DNA of 22,973 nucleotides. It comes from a virus. A program made the translations under genes and the position numbers. The notes beneath the pieces were generated by a model. The model was not told where the DNA came from and made no database searches. It saw only the letters and a program-made list of their open reading frames with translations. Location: the IMG/VR virus record IMGVR_UViG_3300035224_000332, positions 1-22,973 of that record; one strand, written 5' to 3'. This document shows, piece by piece, positions 12,901 to 19,697 of this stretch. The stretch's first letter is position 1, and the number at the start of each line of letters is the position of its first letter.

Positions 12901-15857
12901 ACACTCTTGCTCGTTCTGCTCATATTGCATCTCAGAATGGATTTGTCTCTCCCGAAACTGATCCAAGAGCAAACCTAGATGTTGTAGGTAATGCATTCAT
13001 CAGTGGTAAGAAGATTAATGACTACTTGAATGAGACTACAGTTGTTAAGACTGAAACAGATCTAGATAATGCTTTCTTAGTTGGTGGTGATAGTTCTAAT
13101 ATAGATGACGCGGCAACTCTTCGTGTCATGACCACAAATGGTGGTAGACTTGGCATCAATACTACAGTTGGAAATACTGTTAACCCACAATTCAACTTAG
13201 ATAAGACTCTAACCGTTATTGGTACTGGTAGATTTACTGGTGATGTTGAATTTACTTCTGACATTCAAGTTAATGGTGGTGATCTAACCACCACAAATAA
13301 CACATTCAACTTTGTCCCACAGAATGCAAATATTCTAAACTGGGCAGGTGAAGGTCAGATCTTTAACTTCTTGAACAACACAACTGTTGCTCAAAGTATT
13401 AACATTGCTAACTCTTCCCCTAACCAAACGATTCAGATTGGTAATGCTGCAACAACAACAACTTTAAGACTTCATAGAAATTCTACTGATGCTGTAGTTG
13501 ATATTGCTAGTGTTAGTGATGATGTTACTAATAAGTGTGAAATTACTCTTGGTGGAGCATGGGGCAATACCGCATCCTTTACTGAAATTGGAACCAGACA
13601 GACTTTAATTGCTGGTGAACTTGAAATTGGCACACGATATGGTGCTGGAACAAGCACTTCTAGATTGTTCACTCAAACTAGAACTGTCAATCTATTTGAT
13701 GGAGATCAAACTAACACAGTTAATCTTGCTCTTAACGCAACTACGTTCACCATGGGTTCAACTGGTGGTTCTACCATTATCAGAAACACCCTGAACGTTC
13801 TTGCTTCAACAATTGTTGAAGGTAATATCAGATTAGACGGTGGTTTGAACGCTGGTATTATTGAAATTGTAAGAGGTAGGTTTGGAACGACTATCGTTGC
13901 TCATAATGTTGGTGGTGTAGAAAATCCAAATATCGATTTTTACAAATATGAATCTACTGGTAAGTTTATTGATACTGGTGGTGTTGCTGCATGGGGTTCT
14001 AATTCCTTCTTGTTAGCAGGCGGACAAATTGCATCGATTGATAATATTATTAATACTGGCGCTACGTTTAGACCAGCAGCGACATATTCGTTCTTGACTG
14101 CTACTTCTGACGGTATTGGTGTTGGTGCTACATTTACTGTTATTGTTAGATTTGATAATACAATTGACATTTCTGTTGAGTCTCCTGGTTCTGGATATAT
14201 TGATAATGAAACTATTACAATTACTAATGATCAACTTGGTGGTGGAGTTGGTGGTGGAGACCTTACATTCCAAGTAAATGGAACTAATGATGCTGGTCAA
14301 TCATATGTTCTACCAATTACAACACCAACTATTACTGATTTCCAAGTTGGTGATCTTCTCTTAATTGATAGAGCAGATCCTACTTCTCCTGATATTGTTG
14401 GTGTTGCTCCAAACCAACTAACAGGTTTGAGAAATGAGGCAGAGAGCGAAATTGTTCGTGTTATTGGTCTTGCTAACGTTGCAAACCCTTCTGATCCAAA
14501 TGGTTATAGATTAATTGTTGGTAGAGGTCAAGAAGGAACAGGAACATACCTCAATCATCCAGATGGTTGTGTTATTGCCAAACTAGTTAAGCAGTCAAAT
14601 GCTTCTTATATTACTGGTTCTGACCTTGACTTTGACGATCTGATTGATGTTCCAGAAAATGGAATTCCTGCTACTTCTGCTGATGCAAGAATTGGGGTTG
14701 CTGAATTTGGTGGAACTATTTCCACTAGAGATTTCATGAGGTTATCTTCATCTGAATTTGTAAGTGTCAAAGAACTAATCAGCACTTCTCCACAATCCTT
14801 GAGTGTTAATGATGGTGGATCACCCGCTGCTGAAGTATTCAAAGTAGAATCTACTACTGGTGATACTTACATCTTCGGTGATATCCTTGCCGGATCTGGA
14901 TTCAATAAGTTTACTGTTGATTCTAACACTGGTAATACTGACATTGCTGGAACTCTAACTACAAACAATACTATTACGTTAAGAGGATCGACTTTTGCTG
15001 CTCAAGATGGTGAACTGTTTAAGTTAACTCCACAAGGTAATACAGAGTTCCTAACTCTCACTAATGGCGGTAATTCTGAGGTTAGTGAGTCTGTTACTTT
15101 CCAAATTGATACTGCAACTGGAACCATCTTAAGTACAGGAGGAATGAGATTCTTTAGTACAGATTCTTCTACTGGTGATGCTGATCTTTCTTCTCCAAGA
15201 CTTATATTTGATAATTCTTCTGGAGACTTGACAGTCTTTGGTAAGTTATCTGCTCTCGGAACGGGAACTTCTGAATTCGGTGGATCTATTAAGATCTTTA
15301 CAGGTGGATTGGATATCCAATATAGAGATTCTAGTGGTGATCAAATTGATAGAAGAACTGTTATTAAGAATAGCAGTGGAGCGGATATGTTCTCTGTCGA
15401 AGAAGATGGAGGAATGACAATTGCTCAGATTCCTAATTACATTACTAGAACTGGTGGTGCTAAATGGGTACATTCAAGTGATACTGTCATTATTGCCGAA
15501 TCTAATGTTAACTACTTTGTTAACTCGACAGGTAATACATTATTCAAATTGCCAGGTAATCCTCTAATTGGAGATACCATTCGTATTATAGATATTAGTG
15601 GATCTCTAAGTTATAATCTAAGTCTCGTTATTAGAGCAGTAGATGATGTTAAAGTGCAGAATGAACTTTCTAATACAGGAAGTGCTGCTCTTGGCGGTGT
15701 TTCTCCTTCATCCTTCGCGGGATATAATGGCGGAGAACTAATCGTTCAAACACCAAATGCGGCATTTGGATTAGTTTATGCTGGTGGCGTAAATCCAGAT
15801 GGAAGCGGTTCTGGCGTTCCGTCTGCCTTAACAGGTTGGTACTTAACCGAAGTATAA
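3912..15857 (+). CDS. Giant virion structural / fibre-like protein (3981 aa)
   Basis: One uninterrupted ORF encodes a protein of the huge virion-associated class found in T4-like cyanophages; the exact position in the particle is not known to me. The N-terminus (about 19-82: YVSPDDF, then TPFKSIQRAFLEIA and IMLMPGIHYID) resembles the entry of right-handed beta-helix (pectate-lyase-like) domains, and the beta-rich part runs to about residue 640. Residues about 650-1800 hold a helical repeat region with Cys-started motifs such as CRRDIGYIVGAVQQDL (935, 1084, 1214, 1557) interleaved with Cys-x-x-V...TLIGIV motifs (1035, 1434, 1479, 1514, 1772). A long beta-rich middle follows. From about 3090 there are short strand repeats of the form F-x-V-x-S-x-TG-x-T-x-I-x-G (near 3643, 3667, 3731, 3765, 3827), ending in a compact domain closing GWYLTEV. 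No enzyme motif, signal peptide or membrane helix was seen. The ribosome binding site is weak (CAGGG). Confidence 0.9.
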   Translation: MPLTRLDNLISSKTGKYLYVSPDDFNATDALSNRGNSPVTPFKSIQRAFLEIARYSYLPGFGNDRFDQFSIMLMPGIHYIDNRPGLADTTNIDIFGFDQSNNEWTDNSILDISNPGNVLYKFNNTEGGAIIPRGSSLVGYDLRRTVIRPLYVPDPASVTVPRSAIFNVTGGCYFWQFTIKDGQTTAESPLFNSVDGTGEVYYDPNDFTKKVAPNYSHHKLTVFEYADTEELSLFYRKIAKGFSDYQPTIDDPGEFDLRVQENRIVGPLSDSRVIESLKLNDATTIPSLPASTTEVQVTTKVDHGYFAGQFVAISNTEIDTVLEGIFPIKTIDQNDPRKFTYEVAEVVSAIGTGIASGQTVSVDTTPSLGSNAQTLAEVDSVESASPYVFNCSIRSTWGICGIWANGLKATGFKSMVIAQYTGVSLQKDDRAFIRYDEYSNTWNQASLTDAFATVPYHTKGDAYWKDEWRNFHVRASEDAFIQNVSIFAVGFADHFLMESGGDMSITNSNSNFGNTSLHAIGHKGFAFNQDKAGFITDIIPPKVIAETAANTKKVQYYTIDIQGSIQDTNNFTKLYLGSEDIINPIDRPAVTIAGYRLGSKSDEKLYVRLDPATAGGTEEFNVSLEPTGFVKYIAAPQILNPSGFAINSVSADAANLIESNRRMIQEEVFGYILTKYPRLQNISYVNPGRDPQANRYFDARNLIIDNRQQIVSTVYGSTVQTFGATALTTDEIGFIVDAIGEDLRDGGNYNTIEKVREYFEGDGTLSQGLLGLENQYIWVFNRCRDECKKAVANLLNVKADLYDPSGTLPDLSLKTNNPCGDITNGKTGSQAELDGDTTNGVTIDLSNKDANRYKTTYNLIEANKEFIVDNALAEIAVYHENFYFPGDPQETDRSRYKNAYRFIRRNTDDIINYAINAVNTQYPTFNYPGGSDAKCRRDLGYFIEAVAMDIFLDGNNWTYKFISRYFDSSGNWVTGGLQGETAQSNWAFNAARDYMQLAVSNQLTNGYQDTLVSVGEAIYGDGLGDLPDNLDPASCTDVQNAIATLTTIVTQVVSDNNIESLTDPNNANYVQLTAGVQSINETKCRRDIGYIVGAVQQDLWFGGNEYCVAMARGYFSKDGNPIPNGLLGEQSQSITAFARAADAINRAINNQLHQKDSTITLDQVGDPVVLGDTFATAYNQVMTNKQFIAKEAYDRMLSDFPTYQPQVTNTEQDCLDDVYNVLDQVLWNVKFGGNSKTYDAAEVYITNIFAGLNPKRFTPDSATYDPATGIFEITIPNHGMVDGNYIKIADNSITFTCDMDGNNTPHAYPRITDPASDTWLEIITSTTNTLTVNVGASAPGDQYAHTYIGSLLDCILKGESVSTFLDPERDEAQRVFAYATSIARDVIRNRFVSGFGTDVNGNPVDTSPNNPFTQKFDLTIVEDWDSPNYGPASCAGPIAAFDTLMGIIVQSIGTDGASGTLTATRTEPTQPTEYTLGNCSDVLQTVDTLIGIVNDIVQSGQFNPPPIDHGEWDCANVRSTIENLFDIAVDAFTSNDLSDLPVINRGTFTLEAEASKCFRDVSYIVDAVVNDLRLGGNINSVQAGEAYYVGNQLDYIDGEKTETIDAWEYVRDMAIAAMRNFDFLAFDATTVSGSSIVNIGDTRGVLIGMRVAEYNNADLVNPAYVNGLLQPGASLVVNNISNNTYVKSIVSSTEIELGAIGSKLNDGPSVNALQTGTLDLYFSYEKGSWADTLPKTVTVGPEASGPDVIQDTETGQVATDPATGLTYQKRECASTADAIDTLIGNITTIINSGVDSVSRQPQTANLSLFASRSTAFSINTTGTGASNPHDFETGTPVRLVPRPRFDINTGKYVEVDKRLVRLPNGFSTNTTYYVIAPGRRTQPEDYSNSTFFNGSDQTKLMLATSKENAAAGIYLYSSEADSIDPNVEIDIYQFVLDEKYDLHSYTAKITTAINAGIETSVPHVFDVPFASVTPHKVFFRQAEGQPSLPEVSTTYAADADVAVQDTGDVNYGKINPQIEFFARYQNDKVFTVHKTHADAINNVNPITFVSGQTMKFDIFSNKRRSPVKFDPAFSRLTNKTGKWYVNCKDEGSNNVLQTVRETNIQWRIKQSDLADRNRSTDMWFTRLEDERGADDRTYKIRYVIPKYLENARDPINGFVIKTRTDDTRKLVPQKLLLKPVVGSVFGARFENPIQAGEFIGNSESDLSTAGLNIDAAYDPYLNPKFAKFNSGIQATIQSARYVEDNLDPTIEYLEMTVFDHSIDTVNYSGLRNESFTTVKTNAPQGGSWTTNKTESVSNNQVSWSGNSTGIANIHAYMTVNGEHYLILKNIRGGKLEFSEYYNIKFQQGSTFADMLEDQDMGKSLPLKTQIRKNYPQYYYKQKGANVYTITPGDTIQDDSGIEYYVDSVADAGVIEDTFYVFSYETLQRRIAGQQDGVYYLSCLRGNISPFPTGAGAGGNFRNYKFSQPVSRLYPLDYKNDPLWFKKNGTSAEELALAVQSIDPPSTYSAADNYIHGLVSTNDYKNSVTRELVEDFVNQPAFITNDYSGATEIKAQDGNATSGSEDRKIRISGNSEVLADQRYYVELRRPSIARAGNHTFEYLGFGPGNYSTGLPARQEVVLTPEEDFYAQSKKEDGGIVFYTGLNSNGDLYIGNRKINAITGEETFLEAAVLESSADDDEDIGNLVTTFDTPVTFNQNITVVGGDGTQQNVFQSPLIVSVQDNDLTEVRDVLIIRSNVSSVDPITNLEQDESLDRTAFKVVNDGDIRISKNRIDAAVFGWNARGTGQSYQIQTHTANGLPSNITPNNNSLVASGGDRVYVNQFVNYNGVAVKAGDILLKGLEVGKSGSWGWIYANYYEAIPQSNIFTIEFNGTNVVKLTFKDQGVNLPNSAVGITSGSQIRVNNYPDSRLNSVWQVYSPNGDAFNPANNYVHFQIIDAIPVNLLSWSGSGGVTDVPVGQVAPSIDYSNSNWKEVGVVGAETFRTNTEIMGDFKVGINTLARSAHIASQNGFVSPETDPRANLDVVGNAFISGKKINDYLNETTVVKTETDLDNAFLVGGDSSNIDDAATLRVMTTNGGRLGINTTVGNTVNPQFNLDKTLTVIGTGRFTGDVEFTSDIQVNGGDLTTTNNTFNFVPQNANILNWAGEGQIFNFLNNTTVAQSINIANSSPNQTIQIGNAATTTTLRLHRNSTDAVVDIASVSDDVTNKCEITLGGAWGNTASFTEIGTRQTLIAGELEIGTRYGAGTSTSRLFTQTRTVNLFDGDQTNTVNLALNATTFTMGSTGGSTIIRNTLNVLASTIVEGNIRLDGGLNAGIIEIVRGRFGTTIVAHNVGGVENPNIDFYKYESTGKFIDTGGVAAWGSNSFLLAGGQIASIDNIINTGATFRPAATYSFLTATSDGIGVGATFTVIVRFDNTIDISVESPGSGYIDNETITITNDQLGGGVGGGDLTFQVNGTNDAGQSYVLPITTPTITDFQVGDLLLIDRADPTSPDIVGVAPNQLTGLRNEAESEIVRVIGLANVANPSDPNGYRLIVGRGQEGTGTYLNHPDGCVIAKLVKQSNASYITGSDLDFDDLIDVPENGIPATSADARIGVAEFGGTISTRDFMRLSSSEFVSVKELISTSPQSLSVNDGGSPAAEVFKVESTTGDTYIFGDILAGSGFNKFTVDSNTGNTDIAGTLTTNNTITLRGSTFAAQDGELFKLTPQGNTEFLTLTNGGNSEVSESVTFQIDTATGTILSTGGMRFFSTDSSTGDADLSSPRLIFDNSSGDLTVFGKLSALGTGTSEFGGSIKIFTGGLDIQYRDSSGDQIDRRTVIKNSSGADMFSVEEDGGMTIAQIPNYITRTGGAKWVHSSDTVIIAESNVNYFVNSTGNTLFKLPGNPLIGDTIRIIDISGSLSYNLSLVIRAVDDVKVQNELSNTGSAALGGVSPSSFAGYNGGELIVQTPNAAFGLVYAGGVNPDGSGSGVPSALTGWYLTEV

Positions 15858-15861
15858 TTAA

Positions 15862-17109
15862 ATGTTCTATCAGAAAACAAAAACTATGAAGGCAGCGGTG
15901 ATGGGCACCATCGCTCCTTGGTCTGGGGCACTTAGTGAAGTGCCTAAGGGATGGATTTTATGTGATGGCAGTGCTATCGAAGCAGACCAATTTCCTCTTT
16001 TAGCGCAAGCAATTGGGGATACGTATAATCAAGATCCAAACGCATCAAATTTTGGAGGTTCTTTTCCAAATTATGACGGCGATATTCTTCTACCTAATTT
16101 AAATCAAGGTAGATTTTTGATGGATATTGAAGAAACTTATTTTGGTACTAAAAATAATACTATTGATGATGATGCTGACGCCAAAAATATTATAGCACCG
16201 TTTATTGGTGTTAATACAGATACTGCTGCTCCAACAGTGTTTACTGATGTTTACACTGATGTTGTATTCACTTTAAATGATAGATTAGGATATAGTGGTA
16301 ACATTGCCGGAAATACTATTATTCCTGGAGATGGTGAAAAAACCATGTATATTGGTGGAAGAAAGTTAGGTCATACACACATCAGGCAACATAGTCATGG
16401 TGGAAGTTATGAAACTATTAACGCCAATCCTGCAACTAAACCAGGCATAGGAGCTATTCCTTGGGACAATATTGAGATTGATTGGACACACGGTGCTTGG
16501 GATAACACTGGCAATCCAGCAGAGTCTGATGGATTCATTGATGAAATTTACTTTGAGTATGAGCAATTTTATAAAGGTGAAACACTGCGAAATAACAGCA
16601 GCGATTTTTCTGCTTGGACTAATTTAGGAACTGGATTTGGTAGTGGTCAACCAGGAAGAGTGGTGGGTGGAGTGACATCAGAAAATCCTCCTGTTAACCT
16701 TTTTCCATTTCAACTCGATAGATCTCCTATTGCTAGTAAAGGTCAATGGATTTATAATCAATTAGATAGTGATGCTACTATCGCTTATGGTAGAAATGGA
16801 AATAATATTTCAGTCCCAGTTGGATATAGAAATTTTTATCAAGATAGTCCAAGTTTAGGAACTTTTGGAACTTTGATCAGTAATCAAGGATCTGGGTGGA
16901 CGGATAGTAGTATTCAAGCACATTCTCATGAACCATTTGCAATTGTATACAAGCAAGCAAGTTTAAAACCACAATCTAGATTAGTTGCTAGTGTAAATAT
17001 TCCAGTAAACACAACTCTCGATAATGCTAGTAATGTAGGGGCATTGCAAATAGATATGAATACAAGTCAACCATCATTAACTGTAGTGTACATTATCCGA
17101 GCATACTAA
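15862..17109 (+). CDS. Tail-collar-domain fibre protein (415 aa)
   Basis: The N-terminal 90 residues carry the phage tail collar domain: GTIAPWSGALSEVPKGWILCDGS (about 15-37), then DQFPLLAQAIG and LPNLNQGRFLMD. This fold occurs in T4 gp12-type short tail fibres and in many receptor-binding tips. The rest is beta-rich with paired HxH motifs, HTH and HSH at 171-179 and HSH at 354-356. In T4 gp12 and gp37, HxH motifs bind a metal ion on the trimer axis, so a metal-stabilised trimer is likely here. It starts four bases after the giant gene. An alternative start is the Met nine codons later (MKAAVMGTI); neither has a clear ribosome binding site. It likely works at the baseplate or fibre tip in host recognition. 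Confidence 0.85.
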   Translation: MFYQKTKTMKAAVMGTIAPWSGALSEVPKGWILCDGSAIEADQFPLLAQAIGDTYNQDPNASNFGGSFPNYDGDILLPNLNQGRFLMDIEETYFGTKNNTIDDDADAKNIIAPFIGVNTDTAAPTVFTDVYTDVVFTLNDRLGYSGNIAGNTIIPGDGEKTMYIGGRKLGHTHIRQHSHGGSYETINANPATKPGIGAIPWDNIEIDWTHGAWDNTGNPAESDGFIDEIYFEYEQFYKGETLRNNSSDFSAWTNLGTGFGSGQPGRVVGGVTSENPPVNLFPFQLDRSPIASKGQWIYNQLDSDATIAYGRNGNNISVPVGYRNFYQDSPSLGTFGTLISNQGSGWTDSSIQAHSHEPFAIVYKQASLKPQSRLVASVNIPVNTTLDNASNVGALQIDMNTSQPSLTVVYIIRAY

Positions 17110-17110
17110 A

Positions 17111-17998
17111 ATGGCAAATTACACAAAAGAAAGATCGCGCTATGGAGGGATGGTAGGAACTATCTTAATTCACACTAGTCCCAGTTTAGGAACAGTTAAT
17201 GACCCAAATAGTGTTCAGTTTAAAAAGGAATTGCCAGCTGGATATCTTAGATGCGATGGATCGATCTTCAATGCTCAAAGTTATATTGCTCTATCAGAAG
17301 TTCTTGGAGTTGGTTCTGGATCTAGGTTCCGAAAAGACAATGCTATTATTAGAGAACCGGATGAAGCAGAAGGAGATTTGGGACAATTTCAACTTCCAGA
17401 TCTAGGTTCTAAAGTTATCATTGGTGGAAGAGGAACTGGTATATACAACAACTTTACTATAGACAGGGGAATAACTGAATCTAGTCCAACCACAAGAGTT
17501 GGACCACAAATTGAGGTTGTTTCTAACTCAGGAAATAGAATTTCTGCCAACTATATTGGCAATGTTCAGGTAAATGCTCAAAGTGGTATTCAAATGTTTG
17601 GAAATCCTAGATATACCATTGAAAGATCTACTTCAGAAGAAACTCTTACGATTGAAAATTTTCAGGGGCATGCTCACCAAGGATCTCAGTATTTTCTAAA
17701 TTATACTACTAACCATAAAGTAGGTGGAACTGGAGGTAAGGACTTTGGTAGATTTACTGGTAATAGTGGCGCTGGACATGAGTGGGGTTTCACTAATCAA
17801 GCAGGTCAAGAATCAGTTCACTCACATAATATTCTTAGACCAACAACTTATTCCCATAATTTTGAATATCAATATTCAGAAAAACAGGTTGATATGAGTG
17901 AAGTTTCTGCATTTGTTGACGTAGATATTAACGATACCGAAAAATTGGATCAATTAGTTACACCCTTTATGTTAGTAGAATATATTATTAAGTTCTAA
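17111..17998 (+). CDS. Second tail-collar-domain fibre protein (295 aa)
   Basis: This is a divergent relative of the preceding gene product. It shows the collar-domain opening GGMVGTILIHTSPSL, then LPAGYLRCDGSIFNAQSYIALSEVLG and FQLPDLGSKVIIGGRGTG. It again has two HxH motifs, HAH at 187-189 and HSH at 237-239, and ends in a short beta-rich tail (VTPFMLVEYIIKF) like the LTVVYIIRAY end of its neighbour. Length and motif order suggest an old tandem duplication followed by divergence. It starts one base after the preceding stop, so the two are probably co-translated and may form one fibre or assembly. The exact role (short tail fibre, fibre tip or baseplate plug) cannot be told from sequence. 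Confidence 0.83.
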   Translation: MANYTKERSRYGGMVGTILIHTSPSLGTVNDPNSVQFKKELPAGYLRCDGSIFNAQSYIALSEVLGVGSGSRFRKDNAIIREPDEAEGDLGQFQLPDLGSKVIIGGRGTGIYNNFTIDRGITESSPTTRVGPQIEVVSNSGNRISANYIGNVQVNAQSGIQMFGNPRYTIERSTSEETLTIENFQGHAHQGSQYFLNYTTNHKVGGTGGKDFGRFTGNSGAGHEWGFTNQAGQESVHSHNILRPTTYSHNFEYQYSEKQVDMSEVSAFVDVDINDTEKLDQLVTPFMLVEYIIKF

Positions 17999-17999
17999 C

Positions 18000-19697
18000 A
18001 TGCCAATTTCAACAACACTATCTGACGGACAGAGTTTTACTATTCCGATTAATGTAGCTGAATTACAACTCAGGTTATGGGGTGGTGGAGGTGCTGGAGA
18101 AAATGTAAATGCATCTTTTACCAGAACTTCTGGAACTGACGGTGGAGATACACAATTTTTAGGAATAAAAGCAACTGGTGGCACTGCTGGTAGAATCCCT
18201 GGAGGTGGTGGAGGCGGAAGTGGATCATCGGTATTTAACTGGTCTAACTACGGAGTTTCTGTTAGTACATACAATGGAAGTTCTGGAGGTTTACCATCCC
18301 TAGGATATGGACCTACTATTGGTGGTTCAAGATCTGGTGATGGTGGACCAGGAAATCCTGGTACGTATGTATATAATTCATACGTTTCACATTCATTTAA
18401 TAATACCACTAACCAACATACATTTCGTAGTTATAGCTCTGACATTCAAGTTTATTACGCTGGATCTGGTGCAGCAGATGGAGTATCCTGTTCAAATAGT
18501 ACATCACTAAAACATTATGTTATCTATTTCAACAATGCTTTTACTAGCAGTAATTACAGTATAAGTATTTACAACGTTGCTCAACAGGCTGCTGGTGGTG
18601 GCACCGGAGCCCCTCCTTATTATAATTCTGGTATTGCTTATAAAACCAGTAGTGGATTTAGAGCATGGTTTTGTCAAGGAGGTGGATTTAATGGATATGT
18701 CCGTGGTTTTAGTATCCAAGCTAGTGGACAAAAAGCAGGTGCTCAAGGTCAGGGAGGAGGTGGCGGAGGCGGTGCCTTAGTTAATTTTACGAGACAAAAT
18801 TTAGTTGATTCTGTAACATACGCTCCTGGTACAACCCATAATGTTGAAGTTGGACAAAGAGGAACTGGTGGTTATCAATTTGGTGTTGCGGGAAGTGTTA
18901 AAATTTACATGCTCGTTCGTCCGGAGATTACATTAACTGCTACATCTGTGGAAATAATCAAAGGTTCAAATACAACGTTATCATGGTCAACATCTGGAGA
19001 TGCAGATACCTTCGTTTGGTTGACTGGAAATATAAACAATACACTTTTGACTAGTAATGTAACACTTACTCCTCAAATAACAACCTATTATAGTGCCCAA
19101 GCTTCTGGACTTGGAGGAACATCCGAAATTGCTTACTTGACAGTATATGTTTTTTACATTGCAACTGCTAGTATAGAAGCTCCTTTTGAAATTGACTATG
19201 GTGATACTTTGAATGTTTCATTTGAAACTCAATATGCTGATGTGTCGATCACTATTATACCAACATATTACTATATTGATGGAACAAATACTACCGGAAC
19301 TCCAATAAACATTGATCCAGCAATTACAGCGGAATCTGGAAGACCAGATTCTGATACTATTGTATCTTCAAATCCATCAATTGAAGTTCCTATTGCTTGG
19401 AATAACATTGGACCTGAAAGTGTATCAGTTCTAATAACTGCTGCAGGTAGAGGTGGAGTCGCTAATGATTCTGTAGTGATTCCAGTGAATATTGATATCA
19501 CTCCGGAAAATTTGGATATTCCAGAAACTGATGATGCATTTAAAGATCAAGATCCGGTATTTGCTCCAGATACAGATATCTTAACTGAATTACTTTTGAT
19601 TGATGGAATCGACATTCCAGTTTCTATAAAATCTAATCGACAGGTTAAAGTTGATATAAATCAATCAGGGATCTGGCAAAACGTAGAGGAAATGTAG
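18000..19697 (+). CDS. Glycine-rich adhesin-like tail fibre protein with Ig-like domain (565 aa)
   Basis: The start (FTIPINVAELQLRLWGGGGAGE) and later GIPGGGGGGSG-like and QGQGGGGGGGALVNF runs match the glycine-rich domain of phage fibre and adhesin proteins, as in the polyglycine tip of T4-like gp38 adhesins. Between the two glycine-rich arms (about 120-245) sits a separate domain with FNNAFTSSNYSISIYN and YKTSSGFRAWF, a pattern like tail-fibre receptor-binding ends. Residues about 308-388 form an Ig-like domain (IIKGSNTTLSWSTSG ... ITTYYSAQASGLGG). A beta-rich segment follows, then a C-terminal module (about 502-565, with DDAFKDQDPVF and INQSGIWQN) also found twice in the next gene. No signal peptide. 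It is probably a host-recognition protein on the tail. Its stop overlaps the next start (TAGTG). Confidence 0.8.
   Translation: MPISTTLSDGQSFTIPINVAELQLRLWGGGGAGENVNASFTRTSGTDGGDTQFLGIKATGGTAGRIPGGGGGGSGSSVFNWSNYGVSVSTYNGSSGGLPSLGYGPTIGGSRSGDGGPGNPGTYVYNSYVSHSFNNTTNQHTFRSYSSDIQVYYAGSGAADGVSCSNSTSLKHYVIYFNNAFTSSNYSISIYNVAQQAAGGGTGAPPYYNSGIAYKTSSGFRAWFCQGGGFNGYVRGFSIQASGQKAGAQGQGGGGGGGALVNFTRQNLVDSVTYAPGTTHNVEVGQRGTGGYQFGVAGSVKIYMLVRPEITLTATSVEIIKGSNTTLSWSTSGDADTFVWLTGNINNTLLTSNVTLTPQITTYYSAQASGLGGTSEIAYLTVYVFYIATASIEAPFEIDYGDTLNVSFETQYADVSITIIPTYYYIDGTNTTGTPINIDPAITAESGRPDSDTIVSSNPSIEVPIAWNNIGPESVSVLITAAGRGGVANDSVVIPVNIDITPENLDIPETDDAFKDQDPVFAPDTDILTELLLIDGIDIPVSIKSNRQVKVDINQSGIWQNVEEM

Noticed and set aside
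13940-14300. Two minus-strand ORFs of 76 and 95 codons
   Set aside because: They are shadows of the giant + strand gene; repetitive codon use there opens antisense frames by chance.
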